NCBI GenBank assembly: GCA_964473205.1
Contig: CAYYOK010000001.1
Span: 1-64,000 of the forward strand
Length of the DNA stretch: 64,000 bases
Source of the DNA: CAYMRL01 sp964473205
Lineage (GTDB): Bacteria > Deinococcota > Deinococci > Deinococcales > Trueperaceae
Reading direction: 5' to 3'
Made by a program: the position numbers and the translations under genes. The notes beneath the pieces are model-generated. The model was not told where the DNA came from. It searched no databases and worked only from the letters and a program-made list of their open reading frames with translations. Shown here piece after piece: positions 9,334 to 17,864 of the stretch (positions are counted from its first letter, which is position 1; every line of letters begins with the position of its first letter).

Positions 9334-10650
9334 ATGTCGAGCAGCAAGCTCCTACGCACCGCCTCGATGCCGGCAGCAGGCTGCGACGAGTACCGCACCC
9401 TCGACCAGAAGGGCGTCAGCCGCCGCACCTTCCTCAAGGCGGTTGCCGGCGGCGGCGCGCTGATGCTGACCAACTCGCTGTTCCCCGGTCTGCCGTTCGT
9501 CGCGTTCGCGCAGACGCCGCGCGAAGTCGACACGCTCGTCGTTGTGTTCCTGCGGGGCGGGATGGACGGTCTCAGCGCCGTCATCCCCGTGGGCGAGGGG
9601 GCGAGGTTCTACGACCGGCGCCGCGCCACCGCGATCCCCGAGGGCAGCGTCCTCGACCTCGACGGCTTCTTCGGCTTCCACCCTGCGCTGGCTCCGCTGC
9701 ACGAGATCTACCGCGGCGGCCGCCTCGCCGTCATCCACGCGGCCGGCTCGCCCGACCCGTCGCGCTCTCACTTCGATGCGATGGAGTACATGGAGCGCGG
9801 CACGCCCGGCGTGCGCGTGACGGAGACCGGCTGGCTCACGCGCCACCTGCAGTCGGTGCCGTGGACCAACGACTCACCGTTCCGCGCCCTCGCGATGGCT
9901 CCCACGCTGCCCACCTCGCTGCACGGGCCCGAGCCCGCGTTGGCGCTCGACTCTCTCGAGGGGTTCGATCTCAACCTCCCCGACCACCAGCGCGGCGCGC
10001 TCGAGCGCGGCCTGCGCGAGCTCTATCGCGGGGCAGGGGCCAACTCGGCCTTCGACCGCGAGGCCGACAGCCTGTTCTCGACGATGCGCGAGCTCAGGCG
10101 GCTCTCGTCCAGCAACGGCACGGGGACCTTTGGCGCGGGCTACCCGGAGACGGGGTTCGGCTACTCCTTGCGGCAGGTCGCGCAGCTCATCAAGGCGGAC
10201 GTCGGCCTCGAGATCGCCTGCATCGATCTCGGCGGCTGGGACACGCACGAGGAGCAGGGCGGCGTCGAGGGGCAGTTCGCGAACCTGCTCCACGAGCTGG
10301 CTACCGGTCTCGCCGCCTTCCACCACGACCTCGAGGACCGCGCCGACCGCCTCACCGTCGTGACGATGAGCGAGTTCGGACGCCAGCTCGTCGAGAACGC
10401 CAGCGGCGGCACCGACCACGGCCGCGGCGGCTCGATGTGGGTCATGGGCGGCGGGGTGCGCGGTGGCGTGCACGCTGCGTGGCCGTCGTTGGCGCCCGAC
10501 GCCCTCGACGACGGCGACCTCGCGATCACGACCGACTTCCGTGACGTGCTCTCCGAGATCCTCGTCCAGCGGATGCGGAACAGCGCCGTCGACCAGGTGT
10601 TCCCCGGCTACCGTGCGACCTACCGCGGCATCGTGCGGCCCGGGGCGTGA
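9334..10650 (+). CDS. DUF1501 family protein, Tat-exported
   Basis: 438 residues of the DUF1501 (alkaline-phosphatase-superfamily-like) family. A twin-arginine signal is visible: SRRTFLKAVAGGGAL then a hydrophobic stretch ending in AFAQ near residue 54. Family landmarks are VVFLRGGMDGLSAVIP, SRSHFDAMEYMERG, CIDLGGWDTHEEQGG, TMSEFGRQLVENAS and GTDHGRGGSMWVMGGGVRGG, the last group carrying the probable metal-binding Asp/His residues. GAGGAG lies 7 bases before the ATG. The partner DUF1800 gene precedes it. The reaction is not known. Confidence 0.93.
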   Translation: MSSSKLLRTASMPAAGCDEYRTLDQKGVSRRTFLKAVAGGGALMLTNSLFPGLPFVAFAQTPREVDTLVVVFLRGGMDGLSAVIPVGEGARFYDRRRATAIPEGSVLDLDGFFGFHPALAPLHEIYRGGRLAVIHAAGSPDPSRSHFDAMEYMERGTPGVRVTETGWLTRHLQSVPWTNDSPFRALAMAPTLPTSLHGPEPALALDSLEGFDLNLPDHQRGALERGLRELYRGAGANSAFDREADSLFSTMRELRRLSSSNGTGTFGAGYPETGFGYSLRQVAQLIKADVGLEIACIDLGGWDTHEEQGGVEGQFANLLHELATGLAAFHHDLEDRADRLTVVTMSEFGRQLVENASGGTDHGRGGSMWVMGGGVRGGVHAAWPSLAPDALDDGDLAITTDFRDVLSEILVQRMRNSAVDQVFPGYRATYRGIVRPGA

Positions 10651-11441
10651 TGGGCGGCCGGGCGCGAGCTTCGGGAGAGTTGATCGCGGCCGCCGCCCTG
10701 TGGGTCGCGCTGGTCCTCACGACGGCAGCCACGGCGCAGGGCTACGACGCCGACAAGCAGCGCGCGATCCAGATCGCGGCAAGCCATCCGATGATCGCGG
10801 CCAGCTTGGAGCACAACTCCGGCTGGACGGCCAGCGCCTACGACGCCCAGGACCGCTACGGTCTCTGGCGCGTCGACTTCACCTCTCAGTACGGCGAGGA
10901 CTTCGCTTGGGCCCAGGTGCACCTGGCCGAAGGGCGCGTGCTCGCGTGGGAGGCGGACGCGGGCCTCGGCGATGACGAGTACGCCGAGGCCGAGGCCAAG
11001 CTGCTCGACTTCCTGCGCTACGACCCCGCGTTCCTCGCCTTCGCCGGCGACGTCGACGACCACGAGTGGATCTGGGTCGGCTACGAGTCGTGGCGCGACA
11101 CCTGGGTCGTTCACATCGAGCGCGGACAGGACTCGCTGATCGTGACGCTGCGTTCCGAGCACGCCTGGACGCGCTCGCTCGAGGACCTCGAGGTGCTGCA
11201 GATCCGCGCGACCTCCGTCGTCGGCGTCGGCGACTGGCGCTCGATGCGCGGCTCGGACGCCGTCGCTCTGGCGTTCACCGATCCGCGGGTCGTCGCGGCC
11301 GTGCGCGGTCTGGAGGGTTGGACCGCCTCGGCAGAGGAGGTCGACCGGTCGCTGTGGCGCGTGCTCTTCGTGTGGGAGGGGCGGACGGTGGCCGAGGTCG
11401 AGGTCGACCTGGCGCTGCGGTCGCCGAGCTTGGTCGACTGA
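10650..11441 (+). CDS. Secreted protein of unknown function, PepSY-like repeats
   Basis: 263 residues starting at ATG 10650, overlapping the DUF1501 stop by one base (TGATG), so translation is coupled. An N-terminal signal ending TAATAQG is followed by two or more similar units: each pairs a helix (QIAASHPMIAASLEHNSGWT; ALAFTDPRVVAAVRGLEGWT) with a strand (ASAYDAQDRYGLWRVDF; ASAEEVDRSLWRVLFVW). That helix-strand layout resembles PepSY-type domains, but I cannot confirm the family. Its constant position suggests it belongs to the DUF1800/DUF1501 export system. Confidence 0.7.
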   Translation: MGGRARASGELIAAAALWVALVLTTAATAQGYDADKQRAIQIAASHPMIAASLEHNSGWTASAYDAQDRYGLWRVDFTSQYGEDFAWAQVHLAEGRVLAWEADAGLGDDEYAEAEAKLLDFLRYDPAFLAFAGDVDDHEWIWVGYESWRDTWVVHIERGQDSLIVTLRSEHAWTRSLEDLEVLQIRATSVVGVGDWRSMRGSDAVALAFTDPRVVAAVRGLEGWTASAEEVDRSLWRVLFVWEGRTVAEVEVDLALRSPSLVD

Positions 11442-11582
11442 AGAGGGGCGTCACGGAAGCTCCCTCCGGGCCAGGGGCCGAGAGGGAGCGCTCAAGGGGT
11501 GGAGGGTCTCGGCCTTGCGGGCCGGCCGGCTTTCGGGTCGCGAGAGCTCGCCTCGGTCGGACGAAGCTCCTAGGTATGCGGA

Positions 11583-12776
11583 TCAGGGCCTTCCTGGGCG
11601 ACCGCCGGGGGCCATGCCGCCGGGCGCTCCGGGACCGAAGCCGCCCGTGTCGCTCCCGGCCGTGACGGTCGCGGCGAGCGTGCCGGTCTCGGCTGCGGTC
11701 TCCGAGTAGAGGCCATCGGTCGCGGCGCCGCTGGCCGCTCCGCCGGCGTAGACCGTGTAGCTGGCGCCTTGGACCAGGTCCGGCGAGCCGAGGATGAGCT
11801 GCTGGAAGTCGATCGCCGGCGCGAACGCCAGGACCTGCTCACCTTGAGCATCGAGGATCACCACCAGCGTTCCGGCGCGCTGGGTCGCGGCGAAGTCGAC
11901 GCTGACGGCGCTCTGGCTGCCCTGGGTGGTGACGCCGCCCATCATGCTGCCGCCCGCCGAGATCACGAGGCCGCCGCTGATCGTCACGCCGCCGTCGGCG
12001 TCCAGACCGCTGTTGGCGTCGACCAGCGCGCCGTGGGTGATGACGGTGCCGCCGCTGATGGTGATGGTCCCGTTGGAGTCGATGCCGTCTCCCTCCTCGG
12101 ACGCTACGAACAGGTAGCCGCCCGAGACGTTGATCTGGCTGACGCCGTCGTTGTTGGCGTTGACGCCGTCCTCGCCTGCCCAGATGCGGACGGTGCCGCC
12201 CTGGAAGTCGATGTGCATCGTGCTGGAGATCCCCTCGTAAACGGCGTGAACCTCTAACGAACCTGAGCCGTCGATCACCAGCGACGTCGCGCTGTACAGA
12301 GCCGCGTCGAACTCGCTGGCGCCGCCGTCTTGCAGGTAGTTGTCGGAGCCGTCGGCGAGGTACACCGTAGCGCTGGCCGCCTGGGAGAAGAGGATGGCAG
12401 GTCCGGAGCTGTTGACGATGTCCACACCATCGAGCACCAGCGTCACGTCCGCGCTCGGCGCGCGAACCTCGATCATGCCGTCCTCCAACTCGCCTCGCAA
12501 GACGTAGGTGCCGGCCTGGTCGATCGTCACCTGGCCGCCGACGGCGCTCGCTCCGTCGCCCGCGATCACGATCTCGGACCCGAGCGTCAGGACGGCCGAC
12601 GCTTGGGTCGGATCCTGGGCCAAGCTTGCGCTCACCGCCATCAGCGCCACCAGGCTCAGCAGCGCTGCCGTGCACGAGATGCGAAGGCGCGCTAGCGCTA
12701 GGCGCGTGCCCGGCTGGTGTCGGCCACTGCCTACCAGACGGATCGCGGGCGGGTTGCTCGCTGCTACCTTGCTCAT
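11583..12776 (-). CDS. Secreted carbohydrate-binding beta-helix protein (Cthe_2159/DUF4353-like)
   Basis: 397 residues with an N-terminal signal ending near SASLAQD (residue 54). The body is a right-handed parallel beta-helix pattern: VTLVLDGVDIVNSSGPAILF, SLVIDGSGSLEVHAVYEGI, GGTVRIWAGEDGVNANNDG and GYLFVASEEGDGIDSNGTI are short repeated turns rich in Asp, Asn and Gly. This is the pattern of the Cthe_2159 family, whose founding member binds cellulose and polygalacturonate and calcium. The C-terminus is a Gly/Pro-rich tail (GPGAPGGMAPGGRPGRP). It is divergent from the GH5 gene, so a role in plant polysaccharide capture is plausible. Confidence 0.82.
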   Translation of the reverse strand: MSKVAASNPPAIRLVGSGRHQPGTRLALARLRISCTAALLSLVALMAVSASLAQDPTQASAVLTLGSEIVIAGDGASAVGGQVTIDQAGTYVLRGELEDGMIEVRAPSADVTLVLDGVDIVNSSGPAILFSQAASATVYLADGSDNYLQDGGASEFDAALYSATSLVIDGSGSLEVHAVYEGISSTMHIDFQGGTVRIWAGEDGVNANNDGVSQINVSGGYLFVASEEGDGIDSNGTITISGGTVITHGALVDANSGLDADGGVTISGGLVISAGGSMMGGVTTQGSQSAVSVDFAATQRAGTLVVILDAQGEQVLAFAPAIDFQQLILGSPDLVQGASYTVYAGGAASGAATDGLYSETAAETGTLAATVTAGSDTGGFGPGAPGGMAPGGRPGRP

Positions 12777-12885
12777 GTCTCATCTCCTTGGACCTCGGCA
12801 GGTCGTTCACGGGTCCTTGGGATGCATGCTGAGGGTCGTTCGTGTAGGTCGAAGCAGCGTTGGTCGAAGGTTTCGTGCATGCCTC

Positions 12886-12899
12886 GGTAACCGGTTACA
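12886..12899. promoter_or_regulatory. LacI-type palindromic operator upstream of GH5
   Basis: GGTAACCGGTTACA contains a perfect 12-base palindrome (GTAACCGGTTAC) with the central CG typical of LacI-family operators. It sits 20 bases before the GH5 ATG, where a bound repressor would block transcription or elongation. It shares AA.CGGTT.CA with the xylose operators at 21501 and 27371. Confidence 0.6.
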
Positions 12900-12918
12900 G
12901 TGTGCGAGTGAGGCCCAC

Positions 12919-14307
12919 ATGCGCTGGCTGAAGGTCGCAGGGGACAGGCTCGTCGACGACACCGGAGCCGCCATCAGGCTCACCGGCTTCGGCCTCGGTG
13001 GGCTGCTGAACCTCGAGGACTTCATCTCCGGGTTCCCAGGCAACGAAGAGGCGATGCGCCGGCACCTGCTCAAGAGCATGGGGAGGGATGCCTACGAAGC
13101 GTTCTTCGCAGCCTACGAACGGGCGTTCTTCGACAAGGCGGACGCCGAGTACATCGCGTCCCTGGGCATGAACTCGGTGCGCGTGCCTGTCAACTACCGG
13201 CAGCTAGAGGACGACGCGCGGCCCTTCGAGCTCGACGAGGCGGGGCTCCGCAAGCTCGACCGGGTCCTCGACCTGCTCGCAGACGCAGGCCTCTACGCGA
13301 TCATCGATCTGCACGCGGCGCCCGGCCACCAGAACCACCACTGGCACTCGGACAACCCCACCCACCAGGCGCTGTTCTGGCAGCACCCCCACTTCCAGGA
13401 CCGCGTCGTCCACCTGTGGGAGGCGCTGGCCGAGCGCTACAGGGACCGCCCCGAGGTCGCCGGCTACAACCCGCTGAACGAGCCCGCCGACGAGACCAAC
13501 GCCGTGGTGCCGGCCTTCTATAGGCGCCTCGAGCGGGCCATAAGGGCCGTCGACGACCGCCACATCCTCTTCCTCGACGGCAACCGCTACTCGACGGACT
13601 TCTCCTGTTTCGACGAGCCATTCGAGAACGCCGTCTACGCCGCGCACGACTACGCCGGACCTGGCGTGGCGAGCGCTACGGAGTACCCCGGCACCTTCAG
13701 GGGCGAGCACTTCGACAAGGACGCCCTCGAGCGCAGCTTCCTGCGGCGCACCGAGTTCATGCGCAGGACCGGCACCCCTATCTGGATCGGCGAGTTCGGC
13801 CCGATGTACCCGCCCGAGAAGCCCCACGAGGAGTTCCGCTACCAGGTGCTCGAGGACCAGCTCGACATCTACGACGCCTACGGGGCGAGCTGGGCGCTGT
13901 GGACCTACAAGGACATCGGGCTGCAGGGCGTCGTCCACGCTGATCCGGACAGCGACTACCTGAGGCTGATCCGCGGCGTGCTCGACCTGAAGCGCCGCCT
14001 AGGCACCGATTCATGGGGCGGCAGCGACCTAGGCGTGCGCGACATCCTCGACCCGATCGACGAGATCATGGACAGCGAGTTCCCCGACTACTCGCCTTAC
14101 CCGTGGGGACGGCGGCAGCACGTGTTCAGGCTCGTCAGACACATCCTCCTCGCCGAGCCGCTGGCCGAGAGGTACGCGGGGCTGTTCGCGGGCGTGACGC
14201 CGGAGCGCGCGAGGGAGCTCGCCGGCTCGTTCGGCTTCGAGAGAACGATCGTGCGCGAGCGCCTCGCGGGTATCCTGCGCCAGCGCGCGGCCGCCGCCGC
14301 GGGCTAG
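12919..14307 (+). CDS. Glycoside hydrolase family 5 (cellulase-type), cytoplasmic
   Basis: 462-residue retaining beta-glycosidase of the GH5 TIM-barrel fold. The acid/base is E188 in GYNPLNEPAD and the nucleophile is E292 in PIWIGEFGP; the supporting H133 region LHAAPGHQNHHWH and SVRVPVNYRQL are also present. The start ATG 12919 follows GAGG by 6 bases; there is no signal peptide, so it should act on imported oligosaccharides. A C-terminal domain of about 130 residues after the barrel is unassigned. It is followed 8 bases later by an acetyl-xylan-esterase-like gene, forming a two-gene hemicellulose operon. Specific substrate cannot be read from sequence. Confidence 0.9.
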   Translation: MRWLKVAGDRLVDDTGAAIRLTGFGLGGLLNLEDFISGFPGNEEAMRRHLLKSMGRDAYEAFFAAYERAFFDKADAEYIASLGMNSVRVPVNYRQLEDDARPFELDEAGLRKLDRVLDLLADAGLYAIIDLHAAPGHQNHHWHSDNPTHQALFWQHPHFQDRVVHLWEALAERYRDRPEVAGYNPLNEPADETNAVVPAFYRRLERAIRAVDDRHILFLDGNRYSTDFSCFDEPFENAVYAAHDYAGPGVASATEYPGTFRGEHFDKDALERSFLRRTEFMRRTGTPIWIGEFGPMYPPEKPHEEFRYQVLEDQLDIYDAYGASWALWTYKDIGLQGVVHADPDSDYLRLIRGVLDLKRRLGTDSWGGSDLGVRDILDPIDEIMDSEFPDYSPYPWGRRQHVFRLVRHILLAEPLAERYAGLFAGVTPERARELAGSFGFERTIVRERLAGILRQRAAAAAG

Positions 14308-14315
14308 AGGCTCGC

Positions 14316-15314
14316 TTGCCACACTTCGATCTCAAGGACGCCGCGTTACGCACCTACCGGCCCGACGTCCACGTTCCTTCGGACCTAGACGCGTTCTGGA
14401 CGCAGACGCTCGCCGAGAATCCCGCGCGAGAACCGACCTTCGAGCCGATCGACAACCGCCTACGGCTGGTCGACACGTTCGACGTCACCTTCGCGGGTTA
14501 CGCCGGAGCGCCGGTGAAGGCCTGGTTGCACGTTCCCGCCGAGGCTGAGGGACCACTGCCCGTCGTGGTGCAGTTCATCGGCTACGGCGGTGGCCGCGGC
14601 CTGCCCCACGAGCAGACGCTGTGGGCGGCGGCTGGCTACGCGCACTTCGTGATGGACACTCGCGGCCAAGGCTCTGCCTCGCGCTCGGGCCACACGCCGG
14701 ATCCCGACGTCGTCGGAGAGCCGGCGCATCCCGGTTACATGACGAGGGGCATCCTCTCGCCCGAGACCTACTACTACCGGCGCGTGTTCACCGACGCGGT
14801 CAGGGCCGTGGACGCGGCACTGGCCCACCCCTTGGCCGATGCCCGACGCACGGCGGTGGCCGGGGCCAGCCAGGGCGGCGGCATAGCGATTGCCGCGGCG
14901 GCGCTGCACCCTAGCCCGAGGTACGCACTCGTGGACGTGCCGTTCCTGTGCGACTTCCGGCGTGCCACTTCCATCATCGACAGGGATCCCTACGGCGAGA
15001 TCGTGCGCTACCTGAAGACGCACCGGGAGCGCGTCGACGATGTGTTCACGACGCTCGCCTACTTCGACGGCGCGGTCCTAGGCCGCCGGGCACGGGCCGA
15101 GGCGCTGTTCTCCGTCGCCTTGATGGACGACATCTGCCCGCCGTCGACCGTCTACGCTGCGTACAACTGGTACGGCGCCGACGTCGCGGTAGCTGGGGCG
15201 AGCGCCTCGCCCGCCGGCAAGTCGATCGTCGAGTACAGCTTCAACGGCCACGAGGGCGGCCAGGCGCATCACGAGCGCGCGCAGCTCGGTTGGCTGGCGG
15301 AGCGGTTCAGCTAG
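14316..15314 (+). CDS. Acetyl xylan esterase / cephalosporin-C deacetylase family
   Basis: 332-residue alpha/beta-hydrolase of the AXE1 (CE7) family that removes acetyl groups from xylo-oligosaccharides and other small esters. The nucleophile is S185 in VAGASQGGG, the acid is D271/D272 in LMDDICPPSTVY and the histidine is H312 in NGHEGG. The family motif FVMDTRGQG is at residues 111-119. The start is a TTG at 14316 with GAGG 5 bases upstream. No signal peptide, so cytoplasmic, matching the GH5 enzyme encoded just before. Its end lies 9 bases from the end of the convergent kinase gene. Confidence 0.92.
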   Translation: MPHFDLKDAALRTYRPDVHVPSDLDAFWTQTLAENPAREPTFEPIDNRLRLVDTFDVTFAGYAGAPVKAWLHVPAEAEGPLPVVVQFIGYGGGRGLPHEQTLWAAAGYAHFVMDTRGQGSASRSGHTPDPDVVGEPAHPGYMTRGILSPETYYYRRVFTDAVRAVDAALAHPLADARRTAVAGASQGGGIAIAAAALHPSPRYALVDVPFLCDFRRATSIIDRDPYGEIVRYLKTHRERVDDVFTTLAYFDGAVLGRRARAEALFSVALMDDICPPSTVYAAYNWYGADVAVAGASASPAGKSIVEYSFNGHEGGQAHHERAQLGWLAERFS

Positions 15315-15323
15315 CTTTCGGGG

Positions 15324-16406
15324 TCAGGTCGGGAACTCCGGTGGCGGCGCAGCCGGGAGCTGCACCGCGACGAGCAGCCCTCCGTCCGGACGTGGGCTGA
15401 GGCTCAGCGTCCCAGCGTGCGCCTCGACGATGCTCTTGACGATCGCCAGGCCGAGACCGACGCCCGCATGGTCGGTGCGGATGCGCCCGGTGCCGCGCTG
15501 GAACGGCTCGGTCAACGTCGAGACCAGCTGTGGGCTCAGCTTCTCGCCGGTGTTCTCGACCATGAACCTGACCGACTCGGGACCGGTGGTAGTCGCGACC
15601 CGCACCGTGCCGTGCTCGGGAAGGTTGTGGACGATGGCGTTGTGCAGGAGGTTCGTTGCCATCTGCAGCAGCAGCGCGTGCGAGCCGAGCGTAAGCGCCA
15701 CGTCCCCGGAGGTCTCGATGCTGACGCCGCGCTTCTCGGCGAGTGGTAGGAGCGTCTCGGAGGCCTCCTCGGCGACGAGAGACAGGTCGAGGCGCGCGGG
15801 GGTGAACGAGCGCTGATCCGCGCGGCTGAGTAGCAGCAAGGCCTCGGTGAGGTCGATCGCCCTGGCGTTGACGACCCGGAGGCGCTCAAGCAGCTCGCCC
15901 TGGTCCCGGTTCGGGTCCTTGTCGGCGACGTCGAGAAGCGTCTGCGTGACGGCCAGCGGCGTGCGCAGCTCGTGGGAGGCGTTGGCGGCGAACCTCCGCT
16001 GCTCGGCGACCTGTGCCTCGAGCCTGGCGAGCATGGCATCGAAGCTGTCGGCGAGCTCGCGGAACTCGTCGCTGCGGCCCTCCATCTCGATCCGGTGGGA
16101 GAGAGATCCGTTCGCGACCTTGCGCGTCGCACCGGTGATGAGCCGCAAAGGGGCGAGCATCCGGCCGGCTAGGAGCCATCCTCCGACGAGACCGAAGATC
16201 AGCAGGAAGATCATCGCCTGGCCCGCTCGCGGGGCGAAGGCGCGCCAGAGGTCGGAGCGGTTGGGGATGAACAGGCGGCCTTGGGTTGCCAGCACCTCGT
16301 CGGGCACGTAACGCAGGAGGAACAGCCACACCACGACCAGCAGCAGTGTGCCTGCCAGCATGAGGAAGCCGGCGTAGCTGAGGGTGAGCTTGAGGCGAAC
16401 GCTCAT
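15324..16406 (-). CDS. Sensor histidine kinase with HAMP domain
   Basis: 360-residue membrane kinase. Transmembrane helices are at about 10-32 and 64-81 with a very short extracytoplasmic loop of about 30 residues, so it probably senses membrane or cell-wall stress rather than a bulky ligand. HAMP follows, then the dimerisation box with phospho-acceptor H145 (ANASHELRTPLAV) and an ATPase domain with NLLHNAIVHN and GVGLGLAIVKSIVEAHAG. The ATG at 16406 comes 10 bases after the response-regulator stop. It should phosphorylate that regulator. Confidence 0.93.
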   Translation of the reverse strand: MSVRLKLTLSYAGFLMLAGTLLLVVVWLFLLRYVPDEVLATQGRLFIPNRSDLWRAFAPRAGQAMIFLLIFGLVGGWLLAGRMLAPLRLITGATRKVANGSLSHRIEMEGRSDEFRELADSFDAMLARLEAQVAEQRRFAANASHELRTPLAVTQTLLDVADKDPNRDQGELLERLRVVNARAIDLTEALLLLSRADQRSFTPARLDLSLVAEEASETLLPLAEKRGVSIETSGDVALTLGSHALLLQMATNLLHNAIVHNLPEHGTVRVATTTGPESVRFMVENTGEKLSPQLVSTLTEPFQRGTGRIRTDHAGVGLGLAIVKSIVEAHAGTLSLSPRPDGGLLVAVQLPAAPPPEFPT

Positions 16407-16416
16407 GCCGGGCGGT

Positions 16417-17121
16417 CTAGCCACTGTCGCCTTCCGCGGCGGCAGTGTGCGGCTCGGTGGCGATGCGATAACCGATGCCGGGCACCGTGGCGACGACCCA
16501 GGGCTCGCCGAGTCGTTTGCGCAGGGCCGAGACGGTGATGCGCACGGCGTTGGTGAACGGATCGGCGTTCTCGTCCCATGCCCTCTCCAGGAGCTCGCTC
16601 GCGCTGACCACGCCGCCTTCGGCGGCCACGAGCACCTCGAGCACCGCAAACTGCTTCCTGGTGAGCGCGACGTAGCGGCCGTCCCGGTAGACCTCGCGGC
16701 GGAAAGGGTCCAGCCGCAGGCCGGCTATCTCTCGCACCGGCGGCCTGCTGTGGGCGCGCCTGCGGTCGAGCGCCCTGAGCCTCAGCACCAGCTCGCGCAG
16801 CTCGAACGGCTTGGTCAGGTAGTCGTCGGCCCCGAGCTCGAAGCCGGATGCCTTGTCGTCGAGCCGGTCGGCGGCGGTGAGCATCATGATCGGCATGCCG
16901 CTACCGGAGGCGACGATGCGCTCGGCGATCTCGTCGCCGGAGGGCCCGGGGATGTCGCGGTCGAGGACGACGATGTCGTAGGAGTTGACACTGAGCAGCT
17001 CCAGGGCGGTGTCGCCGTCTCCGGCGATGTCGGCCGCGATCGCCTCGAGACGCAACCCGTCGCGGATGGCCTCCGCCATGAAGGGTTCGTCCTCGACGAC
17101 CAAGACGCGCACGCTCTTCAT
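16417..17121 (-). CDS. OmpR/PhoB-type response regulator
   Basis: 234-residue regulator. The receiver domain (residues 4-120) has the acidic pair E10/D11, the phosphorylated D54 (VVLDRDIPGP), T82 and K104 (LTKPFELREL). The C-terminal winged helix has LTRKQFAVLEVLV and VRITVSALRKRLG. ATG 17121 opens the first gene of a two-gene operon with the kinase. Upstream and divergent is a D,D-carboxypeptidase gene with only 79 bases between starts, so that gene is the most likely target besides itself. Confidence 0.93.
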   Translation of the reverse strand: MKSVRVLVVEDEPFMAEAIRDGLRLEAIAADIAGDGDTALELLSVNSYDIVVLDRDIPGPSGDEIAERIVASGSGMPIMMLTAADRLDDKASGFELGADDYLTKPFELRELVLRLRALDRRRAHSRPPVREIAGLRLDPFRREVYRDGRYVALTRKQFAVLEVLVAAEGGVVSASELLERAWDENADPFTNAVRITVSALRKRLGEPWVVATVPGIGYRIATEPHTAAAEGDSG

Positions 17122-17200
17122 GCTACGAGCCGGCGCGTATCGCCGGCATATCGGGAACCACCTACGCGCCGACAACACCGCCTCGGCTTGACTTAGGGGC

Positions 17201-17824
17201 ATGGGTCGAGCTTCAGTCCGAGAACGTCCTAGCCGGACCGTCCGGATCACCGCAGCCGGCCTCTTCGCCGCCGCTGCTGCGATCGTCGGTGCCCTCGCCA
17301 ACCCCTTGGCATCGTCATCCGCGCCTCCGCCCCCGGTCCCAGGCACTCTTCGCGCTGCCCTGAGTAACCTCAGCGAAGCCGACGGCGTCCTACCCGACGG
17401 CGTGACGGTGTTCGATGACCGGTACCCCGGCGTCAGAAACTTGGCCCCCGACCTGCTCAGCGCGCTGCGCGCGGCGGCGACGGATGCAGCCGCAAGCGGC
17501 ATCGTGTTCCACGTCAACAGCGGTTGGCGCTCGCCTGCGTACCAGAGTCAGCTTCTTCGCGAGGCGATCTCCGAGTACGGGTCCGAGCGCGAGGCTGCGC
17601 GATGGGTCGCCTCTGAGAACACGTCAGCTCACGTCTCCGGGGACGCTGTCGACATCGGACCCGACGCAGCCAGGGTGTGGCTGACCAGGCACGGGGCTGA
17701 GCACGGGCTGTGCCAGATCTACCGCAACGAGCCCTGGCACTTCGAGCTGAGGCCCGAGGCGGTCGATCGCGGCTGCCCCCGCATGTACGCCGACCCCACC
17801 CACGACCCGAGGATGAGCCGGTGA
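17201..17824 (+). CDS. D-alanyl-D-alanine carboxypeptidase, VanY/M15B family
   Basis: 207-residue zinc peptidase that trims the terminal D-Ala of peptidoglycan stem peptides. A basic N-terminus and a hydrophobic helix at about 17-35 export or anchor it. Zinc ligands H144 and D151 are in SAHVSGDAVDIG, with catalytic E177 and ligand H180 in NEPWHFEL. The preceding SGWRSPAYQSQLL is the family substrate-site motif. The divergent two-component operon 79 bases upstream suggests wall-stress control, an arrangement like VanRS with VanY, although no other van genes are present. Confidence 0.92.
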   Translation: MGRASVRERPSRTVRITAAGLFAAAAAIVGALANPLASSSAPPPPVPGTLRAALSNLSEADGVLPDGVTVFDDRYPGVRNLAPDLLSALRAAATDAAASGIVFHVNSGWRSPAYQSQLLREAISEYGSEREAARWVASENTSAHVSGDAVDIGPDAARVWLTRHGAEHGLCQIYRNEPWHFELRPEAVDRGCPRMYADPTHDPRMSR

Positions 17825-17864
17825 GAGGACGCAAAGAGACCGGCGTCTTCGGCTCAACCGACGT

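Noticed and set aside
12508..12918. N-terminal extension of the GH5 gene by 137 codons
   Set aside because: It would overlap the antisense secreted protein gene and place the palindromic operator inside the coding region; ATG 12919 has a ribosome site and the family begins there.
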